This document shows, one piece after another, positions 1 to 9,000 of a stretch of DNA of 40,612 nt. Both the position numbers and the translations under genes were made by a program. This stretch comes from CAYHPY01 sp964358485 (GTDB lineage Bacteria; Elusimicrobiota; Elusimicrobia; UBA1565; UBA9628). The notes beneath the pieces are model-generated. The model was not told the DNA's origin and did not search any database. It worked only from the letters and a program-made list of their open reading frames with translations. Position 1 is the first letter of the stretch; the number at the start of each line of letters is the position of its first letter. The DNA lies in assembly GCA_964358485.1 (NCBI GenBank), contig CAYHPY010000030.1, positions 1 to 40,612 on the forward strand. Direction: 5' to 3'.

Positions 1-36
1 GAAACCCTTGGGGATGGGGGGGTGGGGGGCCGAATG

Positions 37-651
37 CTACTTCACAAGCATCGTGAAGGATTCTTTGAATTTTTCGAAGACGGGGCGGTATTCCTTGACC
101 AGGGCCGGGGGGGCGGTGTACTCAAGGACGTAGAAACCCTCCTTGGCCGGGATGACCAGGTATTCCTCGATGATCGTGACCTGTTTTTCATGATTGTTGG
201 TGTCACGGACAAAATCGTAAGTCGTCCTGATTATCTTCGTCGCGGCCCTGCCTTTGAAGGTGGTTCGCTCGGGAGGCGTACCTTTCTCTCCCGGCAAACC
301 GACCGCCCTATCCAGACGAGCAACAACTCGAATGAATCGATCTGATGATTCATGAATTCCATTGTCAGGGGCGTAGTAGTCGGCGTCGATTCGAACGATC
401 GACCCGCTGGGCGCGCGGGGTCCTAGAAATTCCAAACCATACACCTTTTCAACTTTTGTCGAGTACTCCGGCTGCCTCATGATTCCCCAGCCTTCAGGCA
501 CAAGGCAGTCAAAGTAAGGTTTGTACTGGCAGGTCCGCCCGGCGGCCTTTTTGGGTGGAGCGGAAGAGGCGCCAAGCGCCGGCCCGCCAAGAGCCCCCAA
601 GATTAGCCCGCACCATAAGATTGTGCGCGGCCAGCTCATTTGCATTCTCAC
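37..651 (-). CDS. Secreted protein of unknown function, possibly PsbP/Mog1-like
   Basis: A 204-residue protein not assigned to a family. It begins with a clear signal peptide (basic start, hydrophobic stretch about residues 10-27, likely cut after ALG-A). The mature part has two early cysteines (CQYKPYFDC) and ends with an alternating beta/alpha pattern (FYVLEYTAP, then VFEKFKESF). That ending resembles the final helix of PsbP/Mog1-like periplasmic proteins, but the similarity is weak and read by eye. The start is GTG at 651, with GGAGG four bases upstream; the GTGA overlaps the stop of the upstream gene, so translation is probably coupled. ATGs at 645 and 639 are alternatives. It is probably co-transcribed with the HEGTH protein from the divergent promoter near 2400-2428 and probably acts outside the inner membrane. 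Confidence 0.7.
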   Translation of the reverse strand: MRMQMSWPRTILWCGLILGALGGPALGASSAPPKKAAGRTCQYKPYFDCLVPEGWGIMRQPEYSTKVEKVYGLEFLGPRAPSGSIVRIDADYYAPDNGIHESSDRFIRVVARLDRAVGLPGEKGTPPERTTFKGRAATKIIRTTYDFVRDTNNHEKQVTIIEEYLVIPAKEGFYVLEYTAPPALVKEYRPVFEKFKESFTMLVK

Positions 652-2465
652 CGAGCCTCCAATTTTCTCAATTGTCCTCGAACGGAGCGAAACCAGCCCG
701 CGTCGTCTTGGTACTTTTTTACTAACCGGCCATATTGGTCAATTTGTTCCGAGACCTCACTGGCGATTTGGCGTCTGTATTCAGGCTCCTCCGGGTAGTC
801 TGCCACTCGCTGGGTTTTAACCCGCATTTTCTTATTTCCAAAGACCTCTGCCGTTACTTGGTCGGAAGGGAATGCGCTGTTTTCAGCTAAAATCAAATAA
901 GTCCGATTCCTATCCTCTCGAAGTCCCTCGACGCCTTTTTCCAGGTAGATCTGGTGAAGCCGAGTATCGAGATAGCTCAAATTAACCACGTACCCCGGAC
1001 CCTTTCGAATGAAATTCTCCTCTACAAACAACGCCCCGTTTGCCGCCGCCCCGACTTCTTCCTCGACATTTTTCAAGTCCTTGTCGATTCCTTGAGTCGC
1101 GAAGAACGCAACTTGCGTCTGATGGGTCCCTTCATGGACCAGCACCGGCGCCAAGGTTCGGGCGAGGCCCGCCATGGCGTCTTTGTCGGCCATGAGTTTC
1201 TCGGGGTTCTGATTTGATTTTTTCATCCAGTCTTCAAGGTAGCCCAGGCTGAAATGGACTTTCACATCGTCCCAGGCTCCCATGACCTTTGGATCGGGAA
1301 AGCGTTGGAACGCCAAGTTCATTTCGTTGAGGATATTGCCCTTGGAGTCTTTGATCGGAGGGCTCTCGTAGAATTCCAATAATTTTCGGCCAACGATGGT
1401 TTCGCGGAGCTCCGCCGCCAATGGCATTTTGAGCGCCTCAGCCAAGGGCTGGACCTCCATCGGAGTCAACTGCCCGAGTTGGCCCCCCGGGTGGATTTGC
1501 GGGTCTCTGGGACCGGCAACAACCCCTTCGCCGGAACTGGAGCCGTCGAATCCCTTGCCCAAGGCGCCGAACTGGTCGCCTTGGGGGTCGGTGACCCCGT
1601 GCATCCGCCCGGCGGCTTGGGAGTAGCCGCGGTCAAACTCCTTTTCGGGAATAAGGCGGCCTTCTGCTGCCGCCTTGAGAATCGATGCGCAATCCTTGAG
1701 GGGGCCTGCGGCGTCCGTCGGCATTTCATCATCGAGGATTTTCATTAATTGGCGGGCTCTCTCTTTTTGCACTTGCTTGAGCTTTGGATCTTGGCAGCGA
1801 GCCCTCAGCCAGTTTCGGTATGCTTTCGCCCTCTTGGTTGGAGTGGTTTTCATCCAATCAAGTTGATTCCGGCCGGATCGGAAGTCAGTGTCCAGGGTTT
1901 CCCAAACAAGGATGGCCCGGGCGACGTCAGCGGCGCGGTGGTCCGAAATTTTTTGTTTTCGGGCCCAGGCTAGGATATGTTCGGGTTCTGGCCCCAAGCC
2001 CAGGCCGCATAACTGATTCTCGTCGCATTCCAAGATGAGATCGAAGGAAATCCGCAAGTGGTCAACCGAGACGCCGGGATCTTGGACCATTGCCGCCAGG
2101 TTGGCGAATGCGAGCGTCTTCCCCAGCAAGTCGCCGGCGGAAATCGGGTCAATTTTTTTGAGGATCCGCCCCCCATCCGCCTTGAGAAATTCGGCGCAGG
2201 AGCCTGCCATGTCCGGAAGGAGGGCCTCTGGCCGCAGATTCGCGCGGCACTGCTCCAATTCGGCGGATTCCGCCGGGGACAACCCTGTCGGTTCCGCCAC
2301 CGCCCCAAGGGAGGCTGCGGCAAGGGCTACGGCGGCAAGGGACGCGCGGCTTTTCGTGGGACCCTCCGGGGGCGCGGATGGCGATGAACGATTTCCTTGA
2401 GTATAGACCCGGAACTTGGAATCGTCAATGGGTTGGAACTGGGCAAAAAGCGCTGATTTTTTCAC
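648..2465 (-). CDS. Putative secreted metallopeptidase-like protein (HEGTH motif), start uncertain
   Basis: Large unrecognised protein. The open frame extends to a TTG at 2561, with an ATG at 2513 and the GTG used here at 2465. A hydrophobic Ala/Leu segment ending in AVA-EP looks like a signal peptide core and lies about 35 residues after the GTG. The only zinc-site-like motif is HEGTH (1122-1136, about residues 444-448), followed after 19 residues by a Glu cluster (VEEEVGAA). This HExxH-x(19)-E arrangement is that of gluzincin peptidases, so a secreted protease is possible; no further family match is seen. None of the three starts has a Shine-Dalgarno. A strong promoter-like pair (2400-2428) lies downstream of all of them, yet no ATG, GTG or TTG occurs in frame between it and the signal peptide. 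Either the start is non-standard or the sequence has an error there. The gene below (37-651) overlaps its stop. Confidence 0.6.
   Translation of the reverse strand: MKKSALFAQFQPIDDSKFRVYTQGNRSSPSAPPEGPTKSRASLAAVALAAASLGAVAEPTGLSPAESAELEQCRANLRPEALLPDMAGSCAEFLKADGGRILKKIDPISAGDLLGKTLAFANLAAMVQDPGVSVDHLRISFDLILECDENQLCGLGLGPEPEHILAWARKQKISDHRAADVARAILVWETLDTDFRSGRNQLDWMKTTPTKRAKAYRNWLRARCQDPKLKQVQKERARQLMKILDDEMPTDAAGPLKDCASILKAAAEGRLIPEKEFDRGYSQAAGRMHGVTDPQGDQFGALGKGFDGSSSGEGVVAGPRDPQIHPGGQLGQLTPMEVQPLAEALKMPLAAELRETIVGRKLLEFYESPPIKDSKGNILNEMNLAFQRFPDPKVMGAWDDVKVHFSLGYLEDWMKKSNQNPEKLMADKDAMAGLARTLAPVLVHEGTHQTQVAFFATQGIDKDLKNVEEEVGAAANGALFVEENFIRKGPGYVVNLSYLDTRLHQIYLEKGVEGLREDRNRTYLILAENSAFPSDQVTAEVFGNKKMRVKTQRVADYPEEPEYRRQIASEVSEQIDQYGRLVKKYQDDAGWFRSVRGQLRKLEAR
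2400..2428 (-). promoter_or_regulatory. Sigma70-type promoter, leftward
   Basis: On the minus strand TTGACG (2428-2423) and TATACT (2405-2400) are separated by exactly 17 bases, close to the sigma70 consensus. The -10 continues as TATACTCAA, nearly the same as TACACTCAA in the promoters at 26683 and 33093. The expected transcript start is near 2393. It would drive the two leftward genes, although it lies inside the longest open frame of the first one. Confidence 0.6.
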
Positions 2466-2500
2466 GATCCGAACTCGCCGGGCGGCGAGTTCGGATCGTG
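2463..2500. repeat. Perfect 17-bp inverted repeat between divergent promoters
   Basis: Arms 2463-2479 and 2484-2500 are perfectly complementary around a 4-base loop (GGGC). T-runs flank both sides (2457-2462 and 2503-2507). It could be an operator, a rho-independent-type terminator or a small palindromic repeat. Because no plus-strand gene reads into it and it sits midway between two outward-facing promoters, an operator or a mobile palindromic element fits better than a terminator. Confidence 0.7.
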
Positions 2501-2547
2501 GATTTTTCAGCATAATTTGGGGGAGGGATTTTTCCGGATTTCCGACC

Positions 2548-2576
2548 TTGACAAAGGGCAATCAGGACGCTACTCT
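2548..2576 (+). promoter_or_regulatory. Sigma70-type promoter, rightward
   Basis: TTGACA (2548-2553), a 17-base spacer, then TACTCT (2571-2576). The -35 is a perfect match and the -10 is weaker (3 of 6). The expected start is near 2583, only about three bases before the ATG at 2586, and there is no Shine-Dalgarno, so the transcript would be leaderless or nearly so. Confidence 0.6.
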
Positions 2577-2585
2577 TAGACGGCA

Positions 2586-3122
2586 ATGAGATTCCATAAG
2601 AGAAGGCTCGTTCTTTTGTTCTTGCTCGGTTGCTATGTTCCCGCGGTTGTTTCCCACGCGGGCGAAAAAAAAGCGGATCGAACTCTCGCTCAAATCGTCG
2701 ATTTGGTTTTTAAAGAAGGGAAGGAAAAGACCATCGATGAGGAAACGGGAAAGAATTTGGGCTTTCCTGGCGAGGTAAAGATCAAATCCATGCGCTACCG
2801 GAGCAATGTTTGTCCGGATGGCCAGGAGCACGCATTCAACGTGGTCGTCAGCACGGCTTTCGGGGGGAAATCGGTTCCGACCGATGTTTTGTTCCGTCCT
2901 AGTAAATTGACGACAAAGGAGTCTTCTCGTCTCGTGGAGGCCTGGGCGCTCCGCCTTTCGCCCTCGGGAAAATTATCTAACGCTGTTTTGATCAAAGGGG
3001 AGGTCGGGGTTGAAGTCATCCATACCATTCAGGCGATTGATTCTCCGGATGTTAAAAGGGTTTTCGAAAAAGAAATGAAATTTTTCCTCGGGGAATCATC
3101 AAAGCTGGTTTTTAGCAAATGA
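2586..3122 (+). CDS. Secreted protein of unknown function
   Basis: 178 residues; family not recognised. The N-terminus is a textbook signal peptide (MRFHKRRLVLLFLLGC, then a small-residue region ending near SHA-GEKK). This fixes ATG 2586 as the start even though no ribosome-binding site precedes it. The mature part is mixed alpha/beta with one cysteine (NVCPDG). It ends in a segment (VKRVFEKEMKFFLG) similar in character to the C-terminal helix of the leftward 204-residue protein, so the two may share a fold. Codon use and base composition are more A/T-rich than in most of the window. The stop overlaps the next gene as ATGA, suggesting an operon with the TPR protein. Confidence 0.7.
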   Translation: MRFHKRRLVLLFLLGCYVPAVVSHAGEKKADRTLAQIVDLVFKEGKEKTIDEETGKNLGFPGEVKIKSMRYRSNVCPDGQEHAFNVVVSTAFGGKSVPTDVLFRPSKLTTKESSRLVEAWALRLSPSGKLSNAVLIKGEVGVEVIHTIQAIDSPDVKRVFEKEMKFFLGESSKLVFSK

Positions 3123-4330
3123 GGCTGATCCTCGGTCTTCTAATCCTTCCTTTCCTTGCCCCGATTACTGCGGAAGGTAAAGATCCTGTCAGCGAGTTCG
3201 AAGATCAGGAGGATTTGATCGCCCCCATCAAAAAAATCAAACAAGCCGACCAGCAAATCTCCAACCCCGCCACCCCTCCCGCCGTCAAAGAAGAACTCAA
3301 GCGCGAGCGGGAAGGGGAAGTTCAAAAAATAGAAACCGTCGGCAATAAAAAGCCGAACAGCCTCAAGGCCCAGACCGAGGTGACCAAGGCCCTGTCTTCC
3401 GTCGGGGAGAACGACCGGGCCCTGCCCTTCGCCGACCGGGGGGTGACCTTGGCCGAGGGCAAAGGGGACGCGAAGGCCCTGGGCCAAAGCCTGGTCCTGC
3501 GCGCGGTCGTCCAGCAGAAGCGCGGGAAGGTGGAGGAGGCGTACGCGGATTCCGCGCGGGCCTGCGAGATGAATCCCGGCAACGCCCGGGCCTGCCAATT
3601 GGCACTGTTGCCCCGAGGGCGTATTAATTTTTACGGCGACAACCCGGCCGCGGCGGTCCGGACCGACGGGGGAGCTTCCCCGGAAGGCGGCGCGGCGGCG
3701 GGACCTGACGCTTCCACCCCGGACAATCCGAGCCGGCCCGCCGGCGTCGACGCGTCGGCCCGGGAAAGCTCGGGCGGCGGGGTGACGACGGCCAGCGCGG
3801 ATTCCCTGCGGTCGGCCTCGCTCGTGGAGCAGGCCCAGGCCAAATTGAAGCTGGACCGGGAGGCGGGCCTTAAACTGCTCGACCGCGCCGTGGAGGCCGA
3901 TCCCAAGAGCGCCAAGGCCCGGGCGGCGCGCTCCCAGGCCCGGCGGGCGGGCGGCGACGGGGCCGGAGCCTTGGAGGACGCCCAGGCCGCGGTTCGGCTG
4001 GACCCCCGGAGCGCGGAGGCCTTCGCCGCGCGGGGCCAGGCCAAGGCGGCCTTGGGGCTCTCCGCCCAAGAGGTGGCCGCGGACCTGGGCTCCGCCCGGG
4101 AACTGGACCCCTCTTTCTCGGCGCTTTACCAGGAAACTTTGGCCGGGTTGGGCGGCGCGGCCGCTTCCGGTTCCTCTTCCGCCGCCGCGGCGCCGGCCGG
4201 GGCGCTTCGGCCGCGCGGCGCTCCGGTCCGGGTTTGGGGGCCCATCGTCGCGCTGGGCGTCTTGATCGTCGCGGCCGCGATTTTCCTGCTCCGAAAACTC
4301 CGGCGGGATTCCTCCCCGGAAGGTTCCTGA
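3119..4330 (+). CDS. Secreted/membrane-anchored TPR-repeat protein
   Basis: 403 residues. The signal peptide is MRLILGLLILPFLAPITAEG. A charged helical region follows, then two blocks of tetratricopeptide-like repeats: about residues 80-160 (ALPFADRGVTLAEG, YADSARACEMNPGNARAC) and about 235-345 (LLDRAVEADPKSAKA, ALEDAQAAVRLDPRSAEA). Between them is a low-complexity Ala/Gly/Ser/Pro segment. A transmembrane helix (about 370-392, PIVALGVLIVAAAIFLL) is followed by a basic tail, so the repeats face the periplasm and the C-terminus the cytoplasm. TPR proteins are usually scaffolds for protein complexes. The first 230 bases are A/T-rich like the genes to the left, while the rest is strongly GC-rich. 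It overlaps the previous gene by 4 bp and ends directly against the next one. Confidence 0.75.
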   Translation: MRLILGLLILPFLAPITAEGKDPVSEFEDQEDLIAPIKKIKQADQQISNPATPPAVKEELKREREGEVQKIETVGNKKPNSLKAQTEVTKALSSVGENDRALPFADRGVTLAEGKGDAKALGQSLVLRAVVQQKRGKVEEAYADSARACEMNPGNARACQLALLPRGRINFYGDNPAAAVRTDGGASPEGGAAAGPDASTPDNPSRPAGVDASARESSGGGVTTASADSLRSASLVEQAQAKLKLDREAGLKLLDRAVEADPKSAKARAARSQARRAGGDGAGALEDAQAAVRLDPRSAEAFAARGQAKAALGLSAQEVAADLGSARELDPSFSALYQETLAGLGGAAASGSSSAAAAPAGALRPRGAPVRVWGPIVALGVLIVAAAIFLLRKLRRDSSPEGS

Positions 4331-6013
4331 TTGCCCCGTTGGGTTTGGGCGGCGGGCGCCGGGGCGTTGGCGGTCCACCTTTGTCTGGGCTGGGGCTTGA
4401 TCCGCGCCTCGGCGCCCACCTATGACGAGCCGGTCCATTTGGCCTCCGGGTACAACGACCTTCTGACCGGCTCCTTCCGGCTCAACGGGCTCAACCACCC
4501 CCCCTTCGGGGAGATGTGGGCGGCCGTTCCCCTCGCCTTCCTCAAGCCGACGGCGTTTTTTCAGCACCCTTTCCTGGCCCAGCGGAGGGTCTATAATTTC
4601 GGGGACCACTTCCTATATAAGAACCGCCTGTCGCCGGAGACCCTGCTCAACGCCGCCCGGCTTTGGAGCCTGGCCACCTGGTCCTTGGTCTTCGCCGTCG
4701 GGATCATCGCCTGGTCCGTCCATTTGGAGGGCGCGGCCGGCGGTGCGGCCGCCGCGGCGGGGTTCGCCTTCTGCGTGCCCCTATTTTCAAACTCCGCGCT
4801 CGTAACCACGGACGCCCCTTCGGCGGGGTGTTTTTTCATGGCCTTCTTTTTCCTCTCCCGCCCGGACCGGGGACTTCGCGATTGGCTCCTGGCCGGAGCG
4901 GCGACCGGTCTGGCCATGGCGTCGAAATTCAACATGATCGTCATCCCTCCGCTGGCGGCGGTCCTCCTGTTCACCGAACGCCGTTTGGCCGCCAAGGGCC
5001 TGGCGGCGCCGTCCTTTCGTCTTTGGCAACCGTTGGCCGCGGCGGCCGCGGGAGCGCTGGCTTTGGCCCTGGTCTACCGGGTCTCCGGCCTTCCCCGCTA
5101 CTTCGAGGGGCTCAAGGCCATCAATGAACTCCTGGCCCAGGGGCGGCCGTCTTTTTTCATGGGCGCGCATTCCACGATGGGGACGCCTCTTTATTTTCCC
5201 GCGGCTTTCGCGATGAAAACTCCCCTCGTGCTTTTGGGCCTGGGAGCGGCGGGCCTTGCGGCGTGGCTGCGAGCCCCCAGCCTGGGTCGGTTCTGGGCGG
5301 CGGCGCCCGCGGTGGCGTATTTCGGGGCGGTCTGCCTCTCCAAAACCCAGATCGGCTACCGGCATTTGCTCCCCGTCTATCCTTTCCTGGTCGTGATGGC
5401 GGCCTCGGGCGCCGCGGGTCTTTGGGCGCGGGGCAAGGGGGGGCGGGCCGCGTGCGCGGCGCTCGGCCTTTGGCTGGCGGTCTCGGTGGTCCGCGTTCAT
5501 CCCCATCATCTTGCTTATTTCAACGAGGCGTTCGGCGGTCCCTCCGCGGGCTGGCGCCGCTTGGTGGATTCCAACCTGGATTGGGGCCAAGGGCTCCAGG
5601 AATTGGCCGAGAAGCTCCGGGGGCTGGGCAATCCCCCGGTCTACCTCAGCTATTTCGGGGTGGCCGATCCCTCCCACTACGGCATTCGGTACCGGCCCTT
5701 CGCCTGGATCACCAACGTGGAGAGAAAAGAGGGGATCGAACCCGACGACGCCCCGGCCGGCAAGGAGCGCGTTCTGGTGGCGGTGTCGGCCACCAACCTC
5801 CAGGCGGCCTACTTCGTGGAAAAGGAGTTGTTCGGTTGGCTCAAGTCCCGCGAGCCCCTGGCCGTGGCGGCTCATTCCATTTTCCTTTACGACCTGACCG
5901 AGGATGAGGCCGCCTGCCGGTCCCTGGTCGGCCTGCTGGCCGCGGACGGGCAAAGTGGCGCCGCCAAACGGGTCCTGATACAATATGCGGGTGCTAAAAA
6001 GCTCGCTCATTGA
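4331..6013 (+). CDS. GT39/PMT-like membrane glycosyltransferase
   Basis: 560 residues with about ten hydrophobic segments. Near the N-terminus the first periplasmic loop has the signature of the GT-C glycosyltransferases (ArnT/PMT, GT39): acidic pair in TYDEPVHLASGY, then NHPPFGEMW. Such enzymes transfer a sugar from a polyprenyl-phosphate donor to protein or lipid on the outer side of the inner membrane. A periplasmic C-terminal part contains SNLDWGQGLQ and YFGVADPSHYG, which I associate with bacterial members of this family. The start is TTG at 4331, immediately after the previous stop; no ATG is available before the first membrane helix. The 3' end overlaps the next gene by 29 bases. Substrate cannot be inferred. 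Confidence 0.8.
   Translation: MPRWVWAAGAGALAVHLCLGWGLIRASAPTYDEPVHLASGYNDLLTGSFRLNGLNHPPFGEMWAAVPLAFLKPTAFFQHPFLAQRRVYNFGDHFLYKNRLSPETLLNAARLWSLATWSLVFAVGIIAWSVHLEGAAGGAAAAAGFAFCVPLFSNSALVTTDAPSAGCFFMAFFFLSRPDRGLRDWLLAGAATGLAMASKFNMIVIPPLAAVLLFTERRLAAKGLAAPSFRLWQPLAAAAAGALALALVYRVSGLPRYFEGLKAINELLAQGRPSFFMGAHSTMGTPLYFPAAFAMKTPLVLLGLGAAGLAAWLRAPSLGRFWAAAPAVAYFGAVCLSKTQIGYRHLLPVYPFLVVMAASGAAGLWARGKGGRAACAALGLWLAVSVVRVHPHHLAYFNEAFGGPSAGWRRLVDSNLDWGQGLQELAEKLRGLGNPPVYLSYFGVADPSHYGIRYRPFAWITNVERKEGIEPDDAPAGKERVLVAVSATNLQAAYFVEKELFGWLKSREPLAVAAHSIFLYDLTEDEAACRSLVGLLAADGQSGAAKRVLIQYAGAKKLAH
5976..5984 (+). promoter_or_regulatory. Extended -10 promoter inside the glycosyltransferase gene
   Basis: TGATACAAT fits the extended -10 (TGnTATAAT) with one mismatch; no good -35 is visible. 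The expected transcript start is about 5991, which coincides with an in-frame GTG of the next gene, so a leaderless transcript for the DUF4175-like protein is possible. Confidence 0.4.
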
Positions 6014-9000
6014 CCGGCGCGTCCGGGCCTGGCGCCGGGAATTGGTCCGGACGCTGGCCTTGGAGGCCTCCTCCCTTCTGGCCTCCTGGGGCCTGGCCGC
6101 CGCCGCGGCGGCGGTCTGGCTGGACGCCCTCCTGGTGCTTCCCAAAAATTTCCGCCTCGGCGTCCTGGCGTTCGCCGCCCTGGCGTCGGCGTCGGCGCTT
6201 TGGAGGTTTTTGTTCAAGCCTCTCCTTCAATTGGAATGGAGCTTCGTGCTGAGGGCCGCGGAAGCGCGCTTTCCCTCCCTCAAATCCTCCTTGGCGACGG
6301 CGTTCGAGTTCGTCTCGGGCCCCGCGCCGGACTCCTTCACCTCGGGCCAATTGAGAGCGGCCCACGTCGCCCGGACCGAGCGCCTGCTGGAAGGCGTCCC
6401 GTCGGGCCCCTTGTTTGCGTGGACGCCCGGGCGCCTGGTCCGCAAAGGCGGAGCCGCCGCCCTGCTCGCGGGAATTTCCCTTCCCTGGGTTCCGGGAGGC
6501 CCCGCCTGGGACCGGTTCCTGGCGCCTTGGAAAGAGGCGCCCCTGGAATCGTTCGTGACGGTCTCTCCGGGAAACGCCGAGGTCGCCTGGGGAGAGCCGG
6601 TTCTTATCGAGGCGCGCCTCTCCCGCCAAACGCCTCCGGCCATCGGCGGGGCGGGGGAACTGACCCTGAGGCTCAGGGCCGGCGGCGGTTGGAAGGACGT
6701 CCCTTGGGACTCGGCCTCCGGCCGCGCGGCGGTTCTGCGGGTCGGCGCGGTGACCGAGCGCCTGGAGTACCGGCTGGCCTGGAGGGGGCTCGCCTCCCGG
6801 ATTTACGCCCTCGAGCCGGCGCCGAGGCCCCAGTGGGCGGAGCTCACCGCCCGGATTCACACTCCCCATGGGGCGAAGTCGACCGCCCGGTTGGAATCCG
6901 GCGAAGCCCTTTCCGTCGCCCGGGGGAGCTGGGTGATCCTGCGCGGGCGGCCGAACGTTCCGCTTTCGTCGGGGCGCATGCGGACCTCCTGGCAGCCGGC
7001 TCCGATCGAGCTCAAAAGCGTTTCGGAAAGCGCGCTCGAGGCGGGTTTCCAGGCCATCGAGGACGGGTCCTTTCATTTTGAGCTGACCTCCCGTTCCGGC
7101 CTGACCGATCCCAAGCCGATCGTCTACGCCGTGCGCGCCCAGGCCGATCGCCCGCCCGCGGTGGACCTGATTTCGCCCGCAGCTCCGGCGCAGGCGGGGC
7201 CCGACGATCCGTTTCTGGTCTCCTTCGCGGCCCGGGATGATTTCGGGTTGAGCCGGCTGGCCCTTCAAGCCAAGGTCCTGGGACGGGCGGCCAAGGAGTT
7301 CACGATCCCCTTGGCGGAGTTCGCGGGCTCCGGGGACGCGCGGCCGGAGGGGGATTCCAAGGATTTCGCGGGGGACCATCCGTTGGATCTTTCGGCCTTC
7401 CCGCCCGGAACCGTCATCGATCTCCAGGTCCGGGCCTGGGACAACGCCCGGCCGCCCCAGTCGGCGGCGTCGGCCCGCCAGACCGTGGAGGTGGTGGATT
7501 TCGAGGCGGCCCACAACGACGCCAGGGAAAAGTGGCTCAAGGCCCAGGGGACGGTCCAAAACCTGCTGGCCCGGGAGCGCGAGCTGGCCGAACTTTCCGC
7601 CCGGCAGGAAAGCCTTGGGTCCTCCACCGGACCGGTGCTTTCTTTGCTCAACGAGCGGATGGAGAGCCTCCCGTCGGATTGGAAGGAGGCCGCGGCCTCC
7701 GTGGAGGATTTGGCCCAGGCGATGAAGGCCGACGCCCTCTCCAACCCCGGTTTGTCCGAGGAAATGGCGGCCTCCGCCGAAAGCCTGAAGGGGGCCCGTG
7801 AGCGGGAGCTTCCCCGCGCGCTGGATGCCGCCCGGCGGGGAGACTGGTCCGAGGCGCGCCGCCGCCATGAGGCCCTGGCCCGGAGGCTGGAGGCGGCGAT
7901 GGGCTCTCTTCAGGAAGGCTTGCGGGTCCAGGAATTGGTTGACATGAACTCCGAGGCGGCGCGGATGAAGGGGGCGGGCTCGGAGCTTCAGGCGGCCCTG
8001 GACGCATTGGCCGAAAGCCGCGGGCGGAGTCCGACCGCCGCGGAGCGGGAGCGCCTCAAGTCGGCCCTGGAGCGGCTCGGACGCGGCATGGAGGCGCTCG
8101 CCAAAACCCTGGCGTCCATGCCCAAGGCCCTGCCGGGCGGCCCCGAGGAAGGGCGGCGCGCGGTGCAGGTTCCCCTCAACGCGGCGCGCGACAAAGCCGA
8201 CGCCTTGAGCCGAGCCCTGGCCGCGGGGGATTTCGCGGAGGCGGCCCGCCTGGCGGGGGAACTCTCCGAGGAGTTGGAAAAAATCCAACAGGCCATTTCC
8301 CAGGGGACTCAAGAGGCGTCGGAGCCTTCCGGCGAGGGCTCCAAACAATTGGAAAGCCTTCAGGAGGCCTGGTCCAAGGCCGTGGAGGAGCAATCCCGCA
8401 GTCTGGAGGAGGCGCAAGCCCTGGAGCAAAACCGGATGGCGGGGGAACTCGTCGCCCAAAAAGCTCTCCTGGAGGAATTGAAGGCCCGCCAATCGGTCCT
8501 GGTTTCCTCGGCCTCCGCGTGGTCCCGCCCCTTTCCGTTTCCGGGCTCGGCCCTTGAGGCCATGAAAGCCGCCCTGGCCGAATTCCTCCAGGCCAAGGTT
8601 CGCGCCGCTCCCGGCCTGCTGCGGGCCGCCGCGGAGCAGTTGCGCGACGGCGCGCATCAGGCCCCGCCGGCCGACGGCGCCGCGCTGAAATGGTTCGCTT
8701 CCCAAGAAACGGAGATTCTCGCCCTCCTGGAATCTCCGGTCCCATCCGGGCCGGTGTCTCCCGAGGGCCTGCGCTCCGCGCTTGAGCGGCAAACCGAGGC
8801 CGGCGCGCAGGCCCGGCTCCTGGAATCCGAACTGGAGCGAGCCGAGCGGGAGCTCGGCGTCCTTCCGGGTGAAGCGGTCGATGACGTGAAGGCCGCCCGC
8901 CGCGAGCAGGGGCGGGCCGAGGAGGCCTTGGGCCGGGGAGATTCCGCCGCCGCGGTCCGCCACGAGGGGGAGGCCCTTTCCCTTTTGGACAAGGGCCGCA

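Noticed and set aside
2463..2500. The 17-bp palindrome as a transcription terminator
   Set aside because: No plus-strand gene precedes it, and on the minus strand it is followed by A rather than T residues, so it does not terminate either flanking gene.
5994..8963. 989-residue open frame on the minus strand
   Set aside because: It is the complement of the DUF4175-like gene; long antisense frames are expected in GC-rich DNA with few stop codons, and the translation is Gly/Arg/Pro-rich without domains.
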